This document shows, piece after piece, positions 11,346 through 25,309 of a DNA stretch of 64,000 bases. The stretch comes from Sphagnum compactum (Eukaryota; Bryophyta; Sphagnopsida; Sphagnales): the NCBI GenBank assembly GCA_965153455.1, contig OZ234503.1, forward strand, positions 372,001 to 436,000, in the 5' to 3' direction. How positions within the stretch are numbered: position 1 is the first letter of the stretch; every line of letters starts with the position of its first letter. Made by a program: the position numbers and the translations under genes. The notes beneath the pieces are model-generated. The model saw only the letters and a list, made by a program, of their open reading frames with translations, made no database searches and had not been told where the DNA came from.

Positions 11346-14300
11346 GCATTTTTGGGAGTAAGGAAAGGGTTTTTTGTTTGAGTGCAAAACTAGAATAATG
11401 TTTTTGATAATTTCATCAAGCATACATATAGGAATATGTAAGAATATATTTCTAACCATTAACACAAGATGGTGTAAAAAGAAAATAAAATGCCTTAAAT
11501 AAAAAATATATAGATGACATGTGTTACAAAATGTTACAAAAATGCGCAAATCTGATTCAAACCCACAATAAAATGGGGAACATGTCATAATGGTAAATAT
11601 GTGGTTACCTCAAAGATAAATTGTTACCCTAACATCTTAGTGTCCAAAACAATACCCTAATCAAAATGGGGATAATCTATGGGCTATGTGTGTCACTATT
11701 GTAAGGGGATGGGATCCCATTGGCCCTCTTGTATCACCCTAACGTAACCTTTGCATCTTGGGCATGCCGATGTGTAAATACTTCACAATTGGCCAATGCT
11801 GCCTCCACAACATCGTTCACAAACACCTCCCTAGTGATGCTTCAAACTTGAAAACAAACCACACAATATAATAGGTATTGCATATGAAACCTAAAACTTG
11901 AAATTCAAATAAAATTGAATATGGTATTGTTAGAACTTATCAACCATGAATCATTTTTGATTCATGGTATTGTGTAAGAAGGCCAATCTCCCTATGCCAC
12001 CTCGTCTTCTTAAATGTAAACTTTTAGTTGCATTCCATCCAAGCTTTGCATATTCGGCTCAAATTGCTTGAATCACAACTGCAAGGTTCTCATCACATTC
12101 CACCTTGGTTTGCACATTGAGAAGGATCGATCCCACACCCCATGCAGTCATGTCAAGAAGTTCAAGAATGTGACTAAAGGCTAACTTGATAAGTGCGGGA
12201 TTAAGAACTTCAAGTGTGTCCCATAAAGCAACCTAGAGCTTATTTCGTTCCAAGTTTGCGTGCCTCCTAGCCCTAGCAATTGCCTAGAGAGGATGGATGA
12301 GGCAATTCATTGTAATAAGTAAAGTTCAATATGTCACTTTGATCAATATCAACAACCTCATTTGTGTTCTCTTGTTCTAGCATTGGAGCAAGAATTATAG
12401 TTTCTTATTCCACTATGTTCAAAATTGTTTTCCTCAAATTCACCTCAATTCTAACAACATTTGTTATAAATGTTTCCACAACATCAACACCCACTTACAC
12501 TTGCTCATCATTAATTGTGCTTGGAGCCAATGCACCTTCAACACTTGCTTGCACTTGCTATCCTCCATCCCTTGCCTCCAAATTTCCTTCATTCCTCAAA
12601 CCCCACTTGCTATCCACATCATCAGTTGTGGCTTGTTGAATTTGCTAGTAGTGTGAAAGGAATGGCTTTAAATTTAGAAAATGAGAATGTAGGAATTGTT
12701 ATATTTGGTAGTGATACCGCCATCAAAGAAGGATCAGAGGCATCAATCCTTTATTTTTACAAGTTTGCAACTACAAAAAACAAAAAGCCAAAAAACAGAA
12801 TAAAGACCACCACCAACACCAATTAGTTGATTTTTTAGCTTTGGAAACCAAAAAATCATCACCAGTTGTGCTACTATAGGACTGGTCGGTTCATCGTTGC
12901 AAGCAACAACAAAGAACAACCAAAAAGACAAGCGCTTGCTTTCCTAGAAGCAATAGCAAACACATGAAAAATGGCCAACGGATCTACAACTTTTAAAAAA
13001 AAATGTCAGTGAGTGAAAACTTGTTGGTGAGTTTTGTAGACAAAAGAGCAAATTCAAAAGAAAACATGGCCAATGATTCGAACACTAGACAAACCAACAA
13101 GCTCAAAAAAAAGTTGTCAACGAGCTTGCATTTGTTGGCATCCCCCCTGGACAGACTAGCAAACTCCAAAAAAAATGGCTGATGAACTTCAGCTAGTCAA
13201 CATTGCCCTTGGACAGAGGAAAAAAGCTCGCCAGCACCCCCCCCGCTGATAAAGGAAAAAAACTTTAAAAAAAAAGAAAAACAAAGGGAGAAGGAAACTT
13301 ATTTCCAAGCTCTTGGGCTCTTCATGTTTTGCAAGCTCCTGCCTCTTCCCACACTTTAAGCTGTCCCCCTTTGAACTCTTGAAGTTAATCCTTTCTTCAC
13401 GCTCCTCAACCTCTTGAAGCCCTAAACCCAAATGCCCATGTTGTCCATGTTTCTCAAGTGTGGGTGATGGAGGGGAGTGCAAAGGAGGGGTGAGCGGAAT
13501 GAGGTTGGAGGGGGGTAGTAGGAGTTCCCCAAAAAAATTGGTGTCAAGGGTGGCGAGAAGAAAATAAAAATCAAAAGGAGGCTTGGGAAAAAAACACAGT
13601 GATCTGGGAAAAAAAAACTGAGATCGGGGAAAAAGGCCCAAGAAAAAAAATTTACTGACCAAGTAAACTGACCCCTGGGGGACAGTTTCATCCCATCCAT
13701 GAAATCCAAGAACAGGATTTTTTGGACGGTGCACTGGTGGGTGCTGGGTTACTCAAGCCCCACTGTTGGTCACATATAGAATCAGGAACAAACAACAGAA
13801 ACCATGGCAGTTATCATGGTGATTCTTAGGATTTGTACATGCTTCTCAACAAATTAAAAAACCAGTTCAGATCTATTAGCACAGTTCTCAAATTTTTAAA
13901 AAAATCAAATAACTGCCCATGAAGCCACCTGTTCTTAACCAGTTCTTTCACAAAAACCATCCATTCTTTGAGGTTTTTGAAATAACTGGCACTAGCAGTT
14001 TTTTTATTTGGATTTTTTCCCCCAAAAAGGGAAACAAGCAGTTTTCTGATTTTGAAATACATACAGAACCAGAACCAACAGTTATTAACGAAATCCAATC
14101 CTGCCCAACACTAGGATGAGCTTGTCAAGTTAGGCCTAAGTTAGATGGGTCCAAATTCTTAGGAATCAATTTGGACTTATTTGAAGCAAATTGAATCCTA
14201 GGGTTGGACCCTGCCTTGGACCCTAGCTTGCATCTTGGTTCTCCAAATCATGAGCTCTTTTTTTTTGGGGTCCAAACCAATTGATTTTACCTCCAAAATG

Positions 14301-16545
14301 GTGCCATGTAGGTTTACCCTTGATTTGCCACTTTTTAGTCTTGGACCCTCATTTAAAGGCCATGAGTCCAATTTATGACTCAATAGGATTGTTCTATTTC
14401 ATTGGACCCTAGACCTTGAGGCTTGGACCCTCATGTAAAGTGGCACCTGTTTCACTCTAAAGATGGTACAAGCAACAACAAAAAGGAAACGGTAATAACT
14501 ACTAACCCAAAAAAAGAATATTGTCAAAGTTCTGACCCTAGTAGGCTGGTTTGACCTAAGCAATGACCAACCTAATCTGGCCCCTAGTATAAACTCAGTG
14601 CAATAAATCCTAAACCCTGCCAGACAAGTATCAGGTTGCACTCATGCAAGTTGTGACAACGTAAGTGATGCCCCACCTTGACATCTAGAGTTTTCCACTG
14701 TGGATGCATGTGAATAGTCAGTTTTTCTTCACTCCTATTGCCATCCTTCTTTCAATGTTGACTAGTGTGGCCTGTGCCATTGAGCACAGAATAATGAATG
14801 CTTACAAAGTCTATAGTTTTCTTTGAAATTCAATTTCCTTAAAAAATACTCACTCTTGATTTTTGTTGAATTTTCAATGAAAACATCACCCAAAATTCAA
14901 TAACTCCCATGCCATCGGTCTGAAAATTGTGAAGTCACCTCAATGCAACCATACTCATCAACTGCATTAATGAGATTGCAGGTTGGAATCAGTATATGGT
15001 CAAGAGATGAGACTGCTGTCCATATTCCCTTGTTGATAATGGAGGTATGCAGTATAGATTTAGATTTGGTTAGCATGGGTGTGATGGGAATGATTCAATT
15101 TCTGAATGGCAGTTGATTTCAAGTATCTTGAATCAGACCTCACCAGAAGAAACAGGTGGATGCACTTTGGTTTGTTGGGAGATCCTTCCATGGGTTGAGA
15201 TGGCAGTGACTTGAAGAATAAATGGTTTCATCATGACACATCACCCTTTGTGCCACTGGCTACCAAGTGGTGGAGGTTGAGGATTTGATGACAACAATGT
15301 CTTGAGTAGATCAGCTACTGCTTTATGGAACTTAACTTTGCTTAATGGTGCTTGGTAGGGTGGAGCTCGGAGAAAGCATTGCAAGATGAATCCTCAATTT
15401 TTATTGAATTCTCAAATTTTCAAATTGGAACCAGAGCAAATGCCTCAAGCTACTTGTTGCTATCAAACATCTTGTGTTCTGGGCGCTTAGGATTTCAGTA
15501 CAGCTATTCAAGTAACATCTGGGGTTGCAAAAGTGGTGTGAAAAAAACCAGCTCAGTTGCATGTGGATTCAATTGAATAACAAGGTGCATGCCTTTGTAG
15601 TAATGATCAAAGTCATCCTTGAGTGATCATAATCTGTGCAGAGATCAATAGACAGCGAGGTAGTTGATGTGCTACATATGTGCAAAATTGTTGTGAAAAT
15701 GAACAGTTGATAATCACAGTTGAATGTCAGCGTTGGAACTTTCATTGCTCTTTTGTAGTGCAAACAATATACCTTGGCCACTCTGTGCACACAACTGGAG
15801 GAGATTCAAGTTTCATGACAACCATCCTTGTCCATTCTGTGGCAGCCACTCACTGACAACCTAATATAACCATTCTCTCAATTGCACTTATATTCATCTG
15901 CCAGAGAGTTGCAGGAAGAAGAAAAGAATAACCATCAATGTGTACAGCAGTAACTACAACTTACCCTACTGACTATGTTAATTTCCAAGAACATTTGTAG
16001 CCTAATGCCTGACCACGAACCTCTTTGCATCCAGAAGTAATCACACACTCATAGAAGGCTGATAGACAACAGAATACAATCCAAACTAAGAAATGGAGGA
16101 AAAGAAGAGCTCAAATGTACTGCACAATTGACCTATTCTGCGATTCTAACAGCTCCATCATCTTCTTCTTCTCCTAGGAACCTCTCACAACAATGACAAC
16201 ACATGAGAAGCTATAACCCTGCCAAGCTTCAAGAACTGCCTCAGAAAAAAACACTAGTATATCTGTTGGCAGGAGATCTAGCTATCTGTCAAAAGGTATA
16301 CTGCAGGCAGCTGCAAAACATGGGCATTCAGACTGATTAAGCATTACAAAGAGATTCTCAGAATGAGAACTCACATACCTGCTCTAGCAATCAAATGAGG
16401 TCCTGGAAAAAGAAGTGGTAAGTCCACCATGAATAGAAAACATGGCTCCAACATCAAGGATTTGGACCTGATGTTGAAATGCCCACCCCTGAATCCTCCT
16501 TGCAGAAGCACCAAGTTTATTTTGTGTGCCCAATTGCAAGCCCAC
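11346..16545. other. Long intergenic stretch, no recognised gene
   Basis: Short frames on both strands (for example 13189-13734 minus, rich in Phe/Pro) are low-complexity and match no family I know. TTGGACCCT recurs several times at 14204-14432. The part from 14.6 to 16.5 kb lies downstream of the truncated kinase exon and would be its intron if the gene continues, but no kinase catalytic motif (HRD, DFG) was found there on the minus strand. Confidence 0.4.
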
Positions 16546-17370
16546 CAGCGGCCGTCACGCCAAGAAACCCGTACCGGAACACTTTAGCATATGATCCATC
16601 TCCAATAGACACATTTCGAAACACATGCAATTGACCACAAGGTATCAAGCATTGCAAACAACTGTATCCCTCGAAAGAAGAAGAAGAATCTTCTTTGGCC
16701 GCCCCCTGAGCTTCTCCAACACATGTTTTGGAAGCTTAACCCTATGTTTCCGCCGACTTTTCCTTGTCGCTTGCTCCTCTACACTTCGTAACAAGCTTGC
16801 CCTGTCGGTACTATAAGCTCGTTCCAAACGTAACGTCAAGGATTCCACATCTGTGTTGTCGTCGATTGCGATGGCCAAGTGCAACATGGAGTCGATACCA
16901 GGGAATATTTCTTTCAATTGGAGGTCGCCGTCCTGGACGACGCTGCTATATTTATCACCGGCAATTGAAATCCGCGACAACAATTTTACACAACAGAGAA
17001 ACCCTCTCAAGTGAAGATCAGCTCTTGTATGCACCGACGCGGAATCGGATGAAGAGATCACTGAGATCCACCAATCCCTACGACTCCATCGTGTCATCAA
17101 CCTCTCACCATGAACCATTAGACGCCTCAATTCTGTGAAAATTTTGACGCAAGACGTCCAATCCGACTCCTTAGTGCCGGAGGTCCGGCTGCCGTCCCGC
17201 AAAAGTTTGTCCAGGTTGTCGAGGCAACTCGAGTAGGTGTCTGCTAGGAGCATGGACATGGATTTGTTAAACTGAACTCGTAGACATTTCATTTTTAAAG
17301 CCTTTGCAGCTTTTTTGCATTCCGAGTACAAACTCAGACTCCTCGTCGTCTCACGGGGATAAGAATCCAT
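16546..17370 (-). pseudogene. DUF1221-type protein kinase, first exon, frameshifted
   Basis: The frame starting at the ATG at 17370 (MDSYPRETTRSLSLY) runs 241 codons. It resembles the DUF1221 region found upstream of TKL-like kinase domains in plants: a tryptophan-rich segment with ELRRLMVHGERLM, RDWWISVI and HLRGFLCCVKLLSRI lines up with the family's ELYRVFKEGE / DWW / HxxxLLCYF pattern. The frame ends at 16645. In another frame directly after it the sequence reads EGYSCLQCLIPCGQ, then a glycine loop, IGDGSYAKVF, up to a GT donor after 16546. A one-base loss beside the (CTT)4 run near 16673 would explain the break. Later kinase exons are not seen. It may be a pseudogene, or the break may be a sequencing error and the gene may continue beyond a long intron. 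Confidence 0.6.
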
Positions 17371-17676
17371 GGTTCAAGAAGAAAATAAATAAATAAATAA
17401 AAATGATTCAACGTTCCTAGCAAGACAAAAGGACGACGACGTAAGGTTCTAAGTTAGAGTACCTAGAGATGAGAGAAGAACAACAATAGAAGAGGTAACC
17501 TATACACACGCACACGCGCCATGGCTATCCCTTGAACTACTACACTTTGAGCACAAGAATATCACGGTTCTTTATAGTTTCCCTCTGCATCTTCATGCTA
17601 CTACAACCGATTCAAGCATATTCGCTTTATGTTGAGACCTTCAACGAAAGACCTCCACACCCAAACCGTAAAGCCG

Positions 17677-17704
<28 letters not shown>
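17677..17704. repeat. (CT)14 microsatellite upstream of kinase exon
   Basis: A pure CT run 307 bp upstream of the kinase start, so it reads (GA)n on the gene's sense strand. GA/CT runs of this kind are common in plant 5' regions. Confidence 0.9.
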
Positions 17705-17707
<3 letters not shown>

Positions 17708-17790
17708 GCTACGCACATGGGTTTCCCAGCAGAGCTGAGCCGCAATGCTCGCTGGGGAAATGATGACGTGGTGGTTGCGCGGTGGGGCTG

Positions 17791-17809
17791 ACCCTAAACC
17801 CTAAACCCT
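17791..17809. promoter_or_regulatory. Telo-box-like ACCCTAAACCCTAAACCC
   Basis: Two and a half copies of the plant telomere-type repeat (CCCTAAA) lie about 420 bp upstream of the kinase start. Telo-boxes are known promoter elements in plants. It is too short to be a relic telomere. A regulatory role is inference. Confidence 0.4.
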
Positions 17810-18339
17810 TGTTTTTTTTCTCCCTTTTTCAAGCCCGTAATTAGGATCCCACCCCTTTTGGTTTTTTTTGGGTTGGGTCAAGCACACGGGCATGTGGAGG
17901 GTGCTTGATATTTTTAAATTTTCTTTTCTTGGTCTCCCATTTATTAAACCATGTGGGCATGTGGGACTTGCTTCTTGTTCCCCATTGGTGTAACAAAAAA
18001 AATATAGTCATTCTCCCCAACCCAAATTAAGTTAAATTCATTTTCTTTTTCAACTTTTGCTTCTGACCATAAGTTTAAACAATTGTTTTTAGCCAATCAA
18101 TCATTTAACATGGATCATCTTTCTCCTTTTCATTAACAATTAGGATTTGAAGCTCACAAACTTCAATCCTTTGTATTTTGAGCCCAAATTCTAAAAACCT
18201 TGTTTTTGAGACCTTGTGGAAAAAAACCATGGCCCAAAATGACACAATACTTATGTTTGCAATTTTTTTGGTGCTCATTGCCAACATTCATCCCCCAAAG
18301 CCTATTTGAATCCTTCCCATACCAGTGGTCAATCTAGAA

Positions 18340-19400
18340 AAGTCTTTGTTGGAATAGTTCATGCCATACTTTCTATTGCTTATTTGGAGAAACAAAGTAA
18401 GGAATAGGATCTGGTGAGTTGAACCTTGGCAAAAAATACATTTTGATGTTATTAAAGGCAATGTTTAGCATTATACACCAAAAATGTTTGATAGGAAGTA
18501 CATTCAATCTTATAGGATGACATTATTAACATTTGAGTATTTATTACAAAAGCTAACACCATTTATTTATCCATCTATAACTCAATTTGTTAGAATGTTT
18601 ATCCCTTTCAAAAAAGATGTGAAAATGGTTTTATATTGATTAACACATGGAATTTCTCTTGAGAGAATTAATGCATTGTATGGTGTAGGTGTTTTTATAA
18701 TTAGGAAACATATCTACATTGTATGTGATGTTTTGTCTAATGGTGACAAGTTGTTTTCAATTTATGTTCACACTCCTACTAGAGATCGATTGTTTAACAT
18801 CATTGAACAATTTCATGACATCATAGGTTTGCAGAATTTTTTTTGTGTGATTGATCATACACACATTCCTTTAAGTGTGAAACTAGATAAACAAGTCACA
18901 TCTTTCGTTGCATATTTTATAATAGGAACGCTTTCACAATATACTGCTTCAAGTTGTGTGTGATTGTGATTTTTTTTTGGAATGCATGCGCTAATCAACC
19001 AGGTGGAGTGGCACACGGAGGATAATTCAAAATGTCAAGTTTGTATATATTTTTTTCAATCAAGACAGATTTTGCAATAATTAGTTGTTAATATTGAAGG
19101 TGTGCATATTCAACCTTACTTACTTAGGGATGCAGCATATCCTATTCATCCATATCTATTGAAAGGTTACAAAACTTGAAATAATGATATGGTAAATCAA
19201 ATTTGATTTGATCAAGCTATGAACAAAAGTGGTGTTCTGATTGATAATGCATTTGGAATTTTAAAAAATCAATGGAAGATTCTCAAAAAAATTAATGCTC
19301 GTGTTGATCGAGCCCCTATGATTACTTTGGCATGTTGTACCTTGCAATAATTTTTGTCAATTGCACTGTATGCTAAAACTAGTGGTTCCTAATGTTTGAA
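18340..19400 (+). mobile_element. PIF/Harbinger DDE transposase, decayed
   Basis: The plus strand reads as a HARBI1-like transposase: an N-terminal region (LTFEYLLQKLTPFI, then HGISLERINALYGVGV), VCDVLSNGDKLF, the first catalytic Asp in VIDHTHIPL (about 18850), the second in RDAAYPIHPYLL (about 19130), and IDNAFGILKNQWKIL (about 19250), where the usual catalytic Glu of ENAFG is Asp. A stop at 18637 replaces an expected Arg. Several later stops and shifts break the frame, so the protein is not made. It faces a Myb-like ORF at 20.6-19.7 kb, the usual two-gene make-up of PIF/Harbinger elements. Confidence 0.85.
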
Positions 19401-19649
19401 CATGAGGAAATCATTTTGTGGGTTTTGCTATTATGCATATATCAGTTCCACAAGAAGGTGAAAGAGGTAAGGTTGTCAGTGAGGAGATGTGATATGCGTT
19501 ATTTAAATCTTGGATACAACATAATCCTAAAAAGTAAATTAACATTTTGATGTTTTATGTAAAACACATCATTCAATAAATAAAACTCATGTTTTGTTGA
19601 AACTCATGTTTCATGCAACAATTGTAATTTGTATGAATATTGTATTCAT

Positions 19650-20636
19650 ACAAAGTATAGATGCAAATCTCTTATCAATTTTCTTGAACATCAGGAGGAT
19701 ATTTAGTTCTGAGTTCAGTTGCAAAAATTTGTGCCAATTATGAAATGTGTTCTCTACTTTCTTTCCTAGACCTTTCTTCCATTGCAATAATAGATTAGAC
19801 AATGGACTTTGTAGTCTCAATTGCCTCCCTTTGTAATTCAAGCTTCAAAGTCTCAATTTATTTCTGAAGATTCAATTAATTTCTTGAAAGCAGATGCCAT
19901 GTCACCACTCAATCTACATCTTTTGTTTCCCACAACTATGCCAAAAACATTAGGTAAATTTGCTACACATGTATGAGGCAATTTAATTGTAGTATTACTT
20001 CAAGTGCCCATACTTGATGTATTGATATAAATGCCAAATGCAGGAATAATGGATGGAGGAGATTACGAAGGAGGACTCCCAACTTAACTTGGACCTATAT
20101 CATCATCTGGTAAATCTTCTTCAATGTTTGGTGCTTGAGAAGATCCAACATGAACATAACCCTGATCAAGTCCATTAGGTGTGCCATCTGCCTTTGATGT
20201 GCCTTCCAAAATTTGGTTCATCCTATTGAACCAAACCCGTGACAGTTATAAAACCTATAACACCTTCTGCTATCTTTTCTTGAAAATATTTCTTCTTCAT
20301 GTTGTCCCATTTGTTACGACATTGAGTTGTTGTCCTTGCACTTTTTGCATGAATATGTGTCATAAGCTTTTTTTGAATGTCTTCCCAATCCTTGACTTGA
20401 AAAGACCCATGGCCAAATGCCAAATATTTCTCCTCATACAAATTTAACAAAGTCGACAAAACATCAATTGACCATTGTATTGCCTTCATATCTCTCCTAT
20501 TTCGTTGAAATAAATTTGGTCAAGCTTTGGCAAATACATTTATAGGTAATGCAAACACTATAGCTTGAGACCCTCGTGAAGGAAAATGAAAAAGAAGACC
20601 CATGTAAAAAAAATCCTTTGGAGGTGATTGAGACAT
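19650..20636 (-). mobile_element. PIF/Harbinger accessory Myb/SANT-like ORF, decayed
   Basis: The minus strand begins MSQSPPKDFFYMGLLF at 20636 and continues to a trihelix/Myb-SANT-like domain: WSIDVLSTLLNLYEEKY, VKDWEDIQKKL, TTTQCRNKWDNMKKKY. Later pieces, LPNVFGIVVGNKRCR and then LQLNSELNILLMF near 19.7 kb, match the C-terminal layout of the DNA-binding partner protein encoded by these elements. A TGA at 20520 sits where Arg is expected. There is at least one frame change near 20223. It converges on the transposase at 18.3-19.4 kb and probably belongs to the same element. No terminal inverted repeats were found by eye. Confidence 0.75.
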
Positions 20637-20699
20637 GCTAAGAAAAAAAAATTGTGTTTAAGAAGAAGGATTATGTTTAAGGAAGAATTATATTTTAAA

Positions 20700-23600
20700 A
20701 AGGACACAATTTTTATTTTTATTTTTTGAGGTTGTGGGCATGTGGGTTAACATTATTATTTTTTGGTTGTGGGTTTTTTATGGTAGTAATAGTTTTTTTT
20801 TAAAAAGGAATGGTGGGCTACAAGAATTTTTGAATAAAGTATTTTGGCAAGAAGAAGTTGAAAAAATAAACTGAGTGGGGTGAATGTGCAAACCAGCTTC
20901 CACTTCGGCCTCTGAACGGAGTGAAAGAATAGTTGTCAAGGCCACTTTTTGTGGTTGAGTGGAAGAAATTATGTGCATGTGCACAAACCTTCTATTTCTT
21001 TCACATTAAATGCCATGAACAATCATTGTCTTGGTCATTTTGCATATTGCAAAACAGTTAAACAACATGCCAAGCAAGAGGATTGGATAAGTTATTAACA
21101 AATAAGAGATCTATTCAAGTGCAAACATAAATATTTATTGAAAGGAAACTAAAACATGATGTTCACAACACGAAACATAACATCAAGAACTCCTCAAGGT
21201 TCTTGTCACATGAAATACACAAACTTGTGCAATGAAAACAAAAAAAGCCAAACCATCAACACCAAGGTATTTAACTAAAAGACCAAACCACAAATAACCA
21301 AATCAATATAAATAAAGAAAGTAATTCAACCTTGTGAAAGTAACCTATTTACTTTCCTACTCTAGTAATTAATGAAACCTAACTAGTTGAGCTTGAATTT
21401 TCAACATAAGTAAGCGAACTAACATTCCTCACCCACTTCTATTAGTTGACACAAGTTTCTGCAAAAAGAACTCCAACATAGCTACACCATCCCCACCCCC
21501 ATTTACTTTAAGTTCATGTAATGGTTATAATTTCTGAAGATGATCCACAAAAACACATGTTTTGTTACAAGTGTTTCAACCCAAAAAATGTAATCAATAA
21601 TATTAATTTTCAATGTTAACATGTCATAATAGAACAATCCCATTCGATAATGGTCTTGAGTTCCCATTTCTCCCCTTTTACCAAAACCTCAAAACAATAG
21701 ACCAAACAAAGAACCGAAAGAGAAAAAGGTTGAGAAGAATCAAAAGATCAAGCACTTATGCCATAGATAGAATAACAAAACCTTGCTAGCCTTCACCTGC
21801 ATAATTTCAGTACCACCATTTTTTGTGCATTTAGTAAGGGCTTCAATTTCATCAGTTTTCAACTAGACCTTTGGAAAGGTTTGTAGTGACTATAGATGAA
21901 CACTAGGAAGTAACAACAAAAAATTGGTGTAGGAGGCCAAATGCAATTAAAACTAAAAAGATGACCAATGGCAAAACACCAGACATAGGAAGCCAAATGC
22001 AAGCACCTTGTGTAACTATTAAGTAACAACCTTCATCATCACACACAAGAAATGTCCATCACTTTGCACATTCCCATGCATCTTTTAACCTGATGTGGTC
22101 AAGACTACATTAGGGTGCAAACGAGATAATACAAGCCACACTTGCTTGTTTTTTTATTGCTTTTGTGACTACTTTGGAAAAACTATTCCCAAGAATGTTC
22201 TTGAAAAAATCTTCAAAAAAACCTTTTTTAATTTTAACAAATTTTTTATACTATTTTATTAAGGTTTATGTTAAAATTTTGGCAAAATATGTCATTGTCA
22301 AAGTTTTCCAAGTCCATTTATAAATGCTTTTACTATTAAAAAACAATGGTTACAATGCTTAATGAATGTTTTTGTTAATTTTTTATTCATTCAATTAATT
22401 TCAAATTAATTCACATGTTCCCATGATACATTAAGAATACAAATATGTAAAAAAATTTATAATTTCAACATGAAATGAAATTATCACTTCAAAACATGAA
22501 AAAACCAAGGAGTGGCTACACTTGCTATGGTACATATTACTATGACTACACCCATTAAATAAAAAAATAGTTATTTAAAAATGATTTTAACCAATAACCA
22601 TCATGTGTTGACTAACACCCCTTGAGTAATCTTAAAAAACCCTTAGGCCTATAAATTGTTTTGGTTTTCATATCAAAGGTTTCCCATACTTCAAGTAGAG
22701 GAAATAAATTTTTCACTGTCAAGAAATTTGGCTCTATGAGACCCTAACTTCATGCCACATATTCAACTAATGGTAGCCAATCAAGATAACACAAAATTTG
22801 CAACAATTAAAGAAGCAACAATCATAACCTTGCTACAAATAATTTAAAGTGTCATTACTAAATGAATTGACCAAACTTATCTTTGTTAGGAATAACATTG
22901 GTGTCAAAAAAATATCAACTTGCATTTTCTGAAGGTGACATAATATAGCCTAAATTCTAAATCCAGTAAACAAAATGCCAATATGGTACTTGAGAGAACA
23001 AATGAAGAATGGTGATCCATGCATGGCCACCCACAACAAGGACATTTGCATCTGCATAATCCCCCCAATAGATGTTTGTTGAAACTTGAATCCATGTCAA
23101 ATTTAATTACTAAAACAACTTTGTTGTCTTATAGTATACAACACGAAGACAATAAACCAACTTAGTTGGATGTACAAACTACAAACTCATCTACAAGGAT
23201 TTGCCTAGTTAGCTGAATAAGCTCATTTTGGCTCCATTGATTGTTGTAAATTAAGGTCTCAATGTAACGTCATAATCGAGAAAAAACATTACGATATCCT
23301 TCCCTATGTTCAATAGTTGAAAGGACTTTAACCCAAGGATGATGACATCGAAGCATATACCTTGCACTAGAAGGTCTTTACAAGATGAATAGAAGCATAT
23401 ACCCACTTATGTTGATGTGGCATTTGAATCAAGGGCTTTGTAATAAAAATGGGTATATGCTACATTAATGGATAGAAGACATACAAAAACACCACATTGT
23501 TAAGGGGGTAAGCTGAGTATGCGATTCAATATGAACTAAGCAGTTAGGATAAGGACTAATTAGGAAACTTTGTTAGTTTGAATTTTGAATTCTTGTTGTT

Positions 23601-25300
23601 TTGAATCATAATGATGTGACTTAGGATGGTTCAAAAGGGGGGAGAGTTATGGAGAACAAAGGGGAGGAGAAGAAGATGAAATAGAAAGTTTTTTTTTAGA
23701 GAAGAGTAGGAGGAGCTGGAGATATTTGCGATAGAAAACCACAAACTCTGTTTTGATATAACACAAATTTTAAATGTTGTTTTAGGATTTTTTTCAACAA
23801 AACATGGGATTAAGCTATAATTTGGATTCATGTTTTCAGTAATACAAAGAAGCATAGACTTCTATAGTGAATTCTATGTTCATATTTTGTGTGAATTTTT
23901 TGTAGTGTTACATTATGATGAAATGAATTGTAATCTTGTTTTTGGAGTTTTTTGTAATGTATTTTGAAGTACAGATTCTAGTTATATGCAATAACCATGA
24001 ATCTAATGTTGGAATGAATTATAGTGTTAAGTTTGTTGAAACTTAAGATAAAAATAATGAACATAGGCATGTGAAATGCAAATTTATTGTTATAGTATTG
24101 TAAAATATTTTGCAAGAATTTAAATTTGATTTCTACCACACACAAAAAAAAACACCTAGTGAATTGAAATCACGCAAATGAAAAACAACACAAGCTAGAA
24201 TAGAAGGACCACTAACAAAGATGTAATTATTCCGTGACAAATGTGATTGGAAAAAATAAATCATGCAATAATATATATCTATGAGATTGTTGAAAAAACT
24301 CCACCATCACATGTTTGAAAATAGGTAGCCATTTGTGTCCAAACTAGAAAAACTGAAAAACTAACAAAACAACAATGAATGTTGTTATAACCTGACGAGT
24401 GTCACTTCCAAAGTATTGGAGCATCACCTTCACCATGAATAGTTGTGAGTAGTAGCTAATAACTCCCCATTGACTCCATCAGCTCCCTCACGATGGATGA
24501 GGGACTCCCTACCATTAAAAAACCTATTCCTAGCACTAAGTTATTTCATAGTAATGTCAAGTTTCCCATATTTGCACCACCATCAACAATATCATTAACA
24601 ACCTCAACATTCAAACCACTACTAGCCGTCATAATGGTTCGAAATCAGGCCCTAGAATATCCAAATATAGCTTTTGGTTGCATATAAAACTATTCCCATA
24701 GTATTAGTAAATTTTTTGTAGAAGGCATTTCATGATCAATGTCAAAATATACACAACCTCAAAAGATATCACTATAGTAGATTCGTGAAACAAAAGTAGC
24801 TTGTTTCAATTATCCATCATGATCATGAGAGGACTACAACATCTACAAGAATGACCAATTCCAAATGTTTACAAGAGTCCACATCAAACTTGCAAGGCGA
24901 AACTTTGTTGTTGTTGCGAGATTACATTTCGGCTAAAAATTTCCATGAAGGTGGCTATTATTATCATCTCCTTCTCCCTATCTTTGGCTGCTAAGATAGT
25001 AGTGGCACTTAAAGTTCATTCCCCCATTTCAACCTTCTAGTTGTAGACCTTAATTTTTTCTAATGACATGGGGAAATCCTTTAAAGGACCCTTGTGATTC
25101 ATAGTTCTGCTATCTTCATCATCCTCATTCAAAGTTGTGATGTTTTTTTCCTTCTCCCCTGTTGCTAGTTACTGTTTGACTTACATCCTATGGTGAATAA
25201 TCCATAGGCACCTTTCCTTTGTTAGGATTTGGAGTTGATGTAAGTTCCTCAGTAGTTGAAGATTTCTTTGCCTTTAGCGGTGGTCAATAACTTAGTTTCA
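20700..25300. other. Long AT-rich intergenic stretch
   Basis: No protein family, RNA gene or clear repeat array was recognised over about 4.6 kb. Short frames on both strands lack motif, repeat or splice support. The phrase GTGGGCATGTGGG near 20740 recurs near 17951, on the other side of the Harbinger element, in direct orientation, so it is not an inverted terminus. Confidence 0.4.
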
Positions 25301-25309
25301 ATGGTCAAT

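Noticed and set aside
13189-13734. 181-codon minus-strand frame, Phe/Pro rich
   Set aside because: Composition follows runs of A and purines on the plus strand; no motifs, no splice support, no start context.
17791-17809. Interstitial telomere from a chromosome fusion
   Set aside because: Only two and a half repeat units; promoter telo-boxes of this length are common in plants.
17880-20760. GGGCATGTGG phrases as Harbinger terminal repeats
   Set aside because: Copies at 17888, 17951 and 20740 are in direct, not inverted, orientation.
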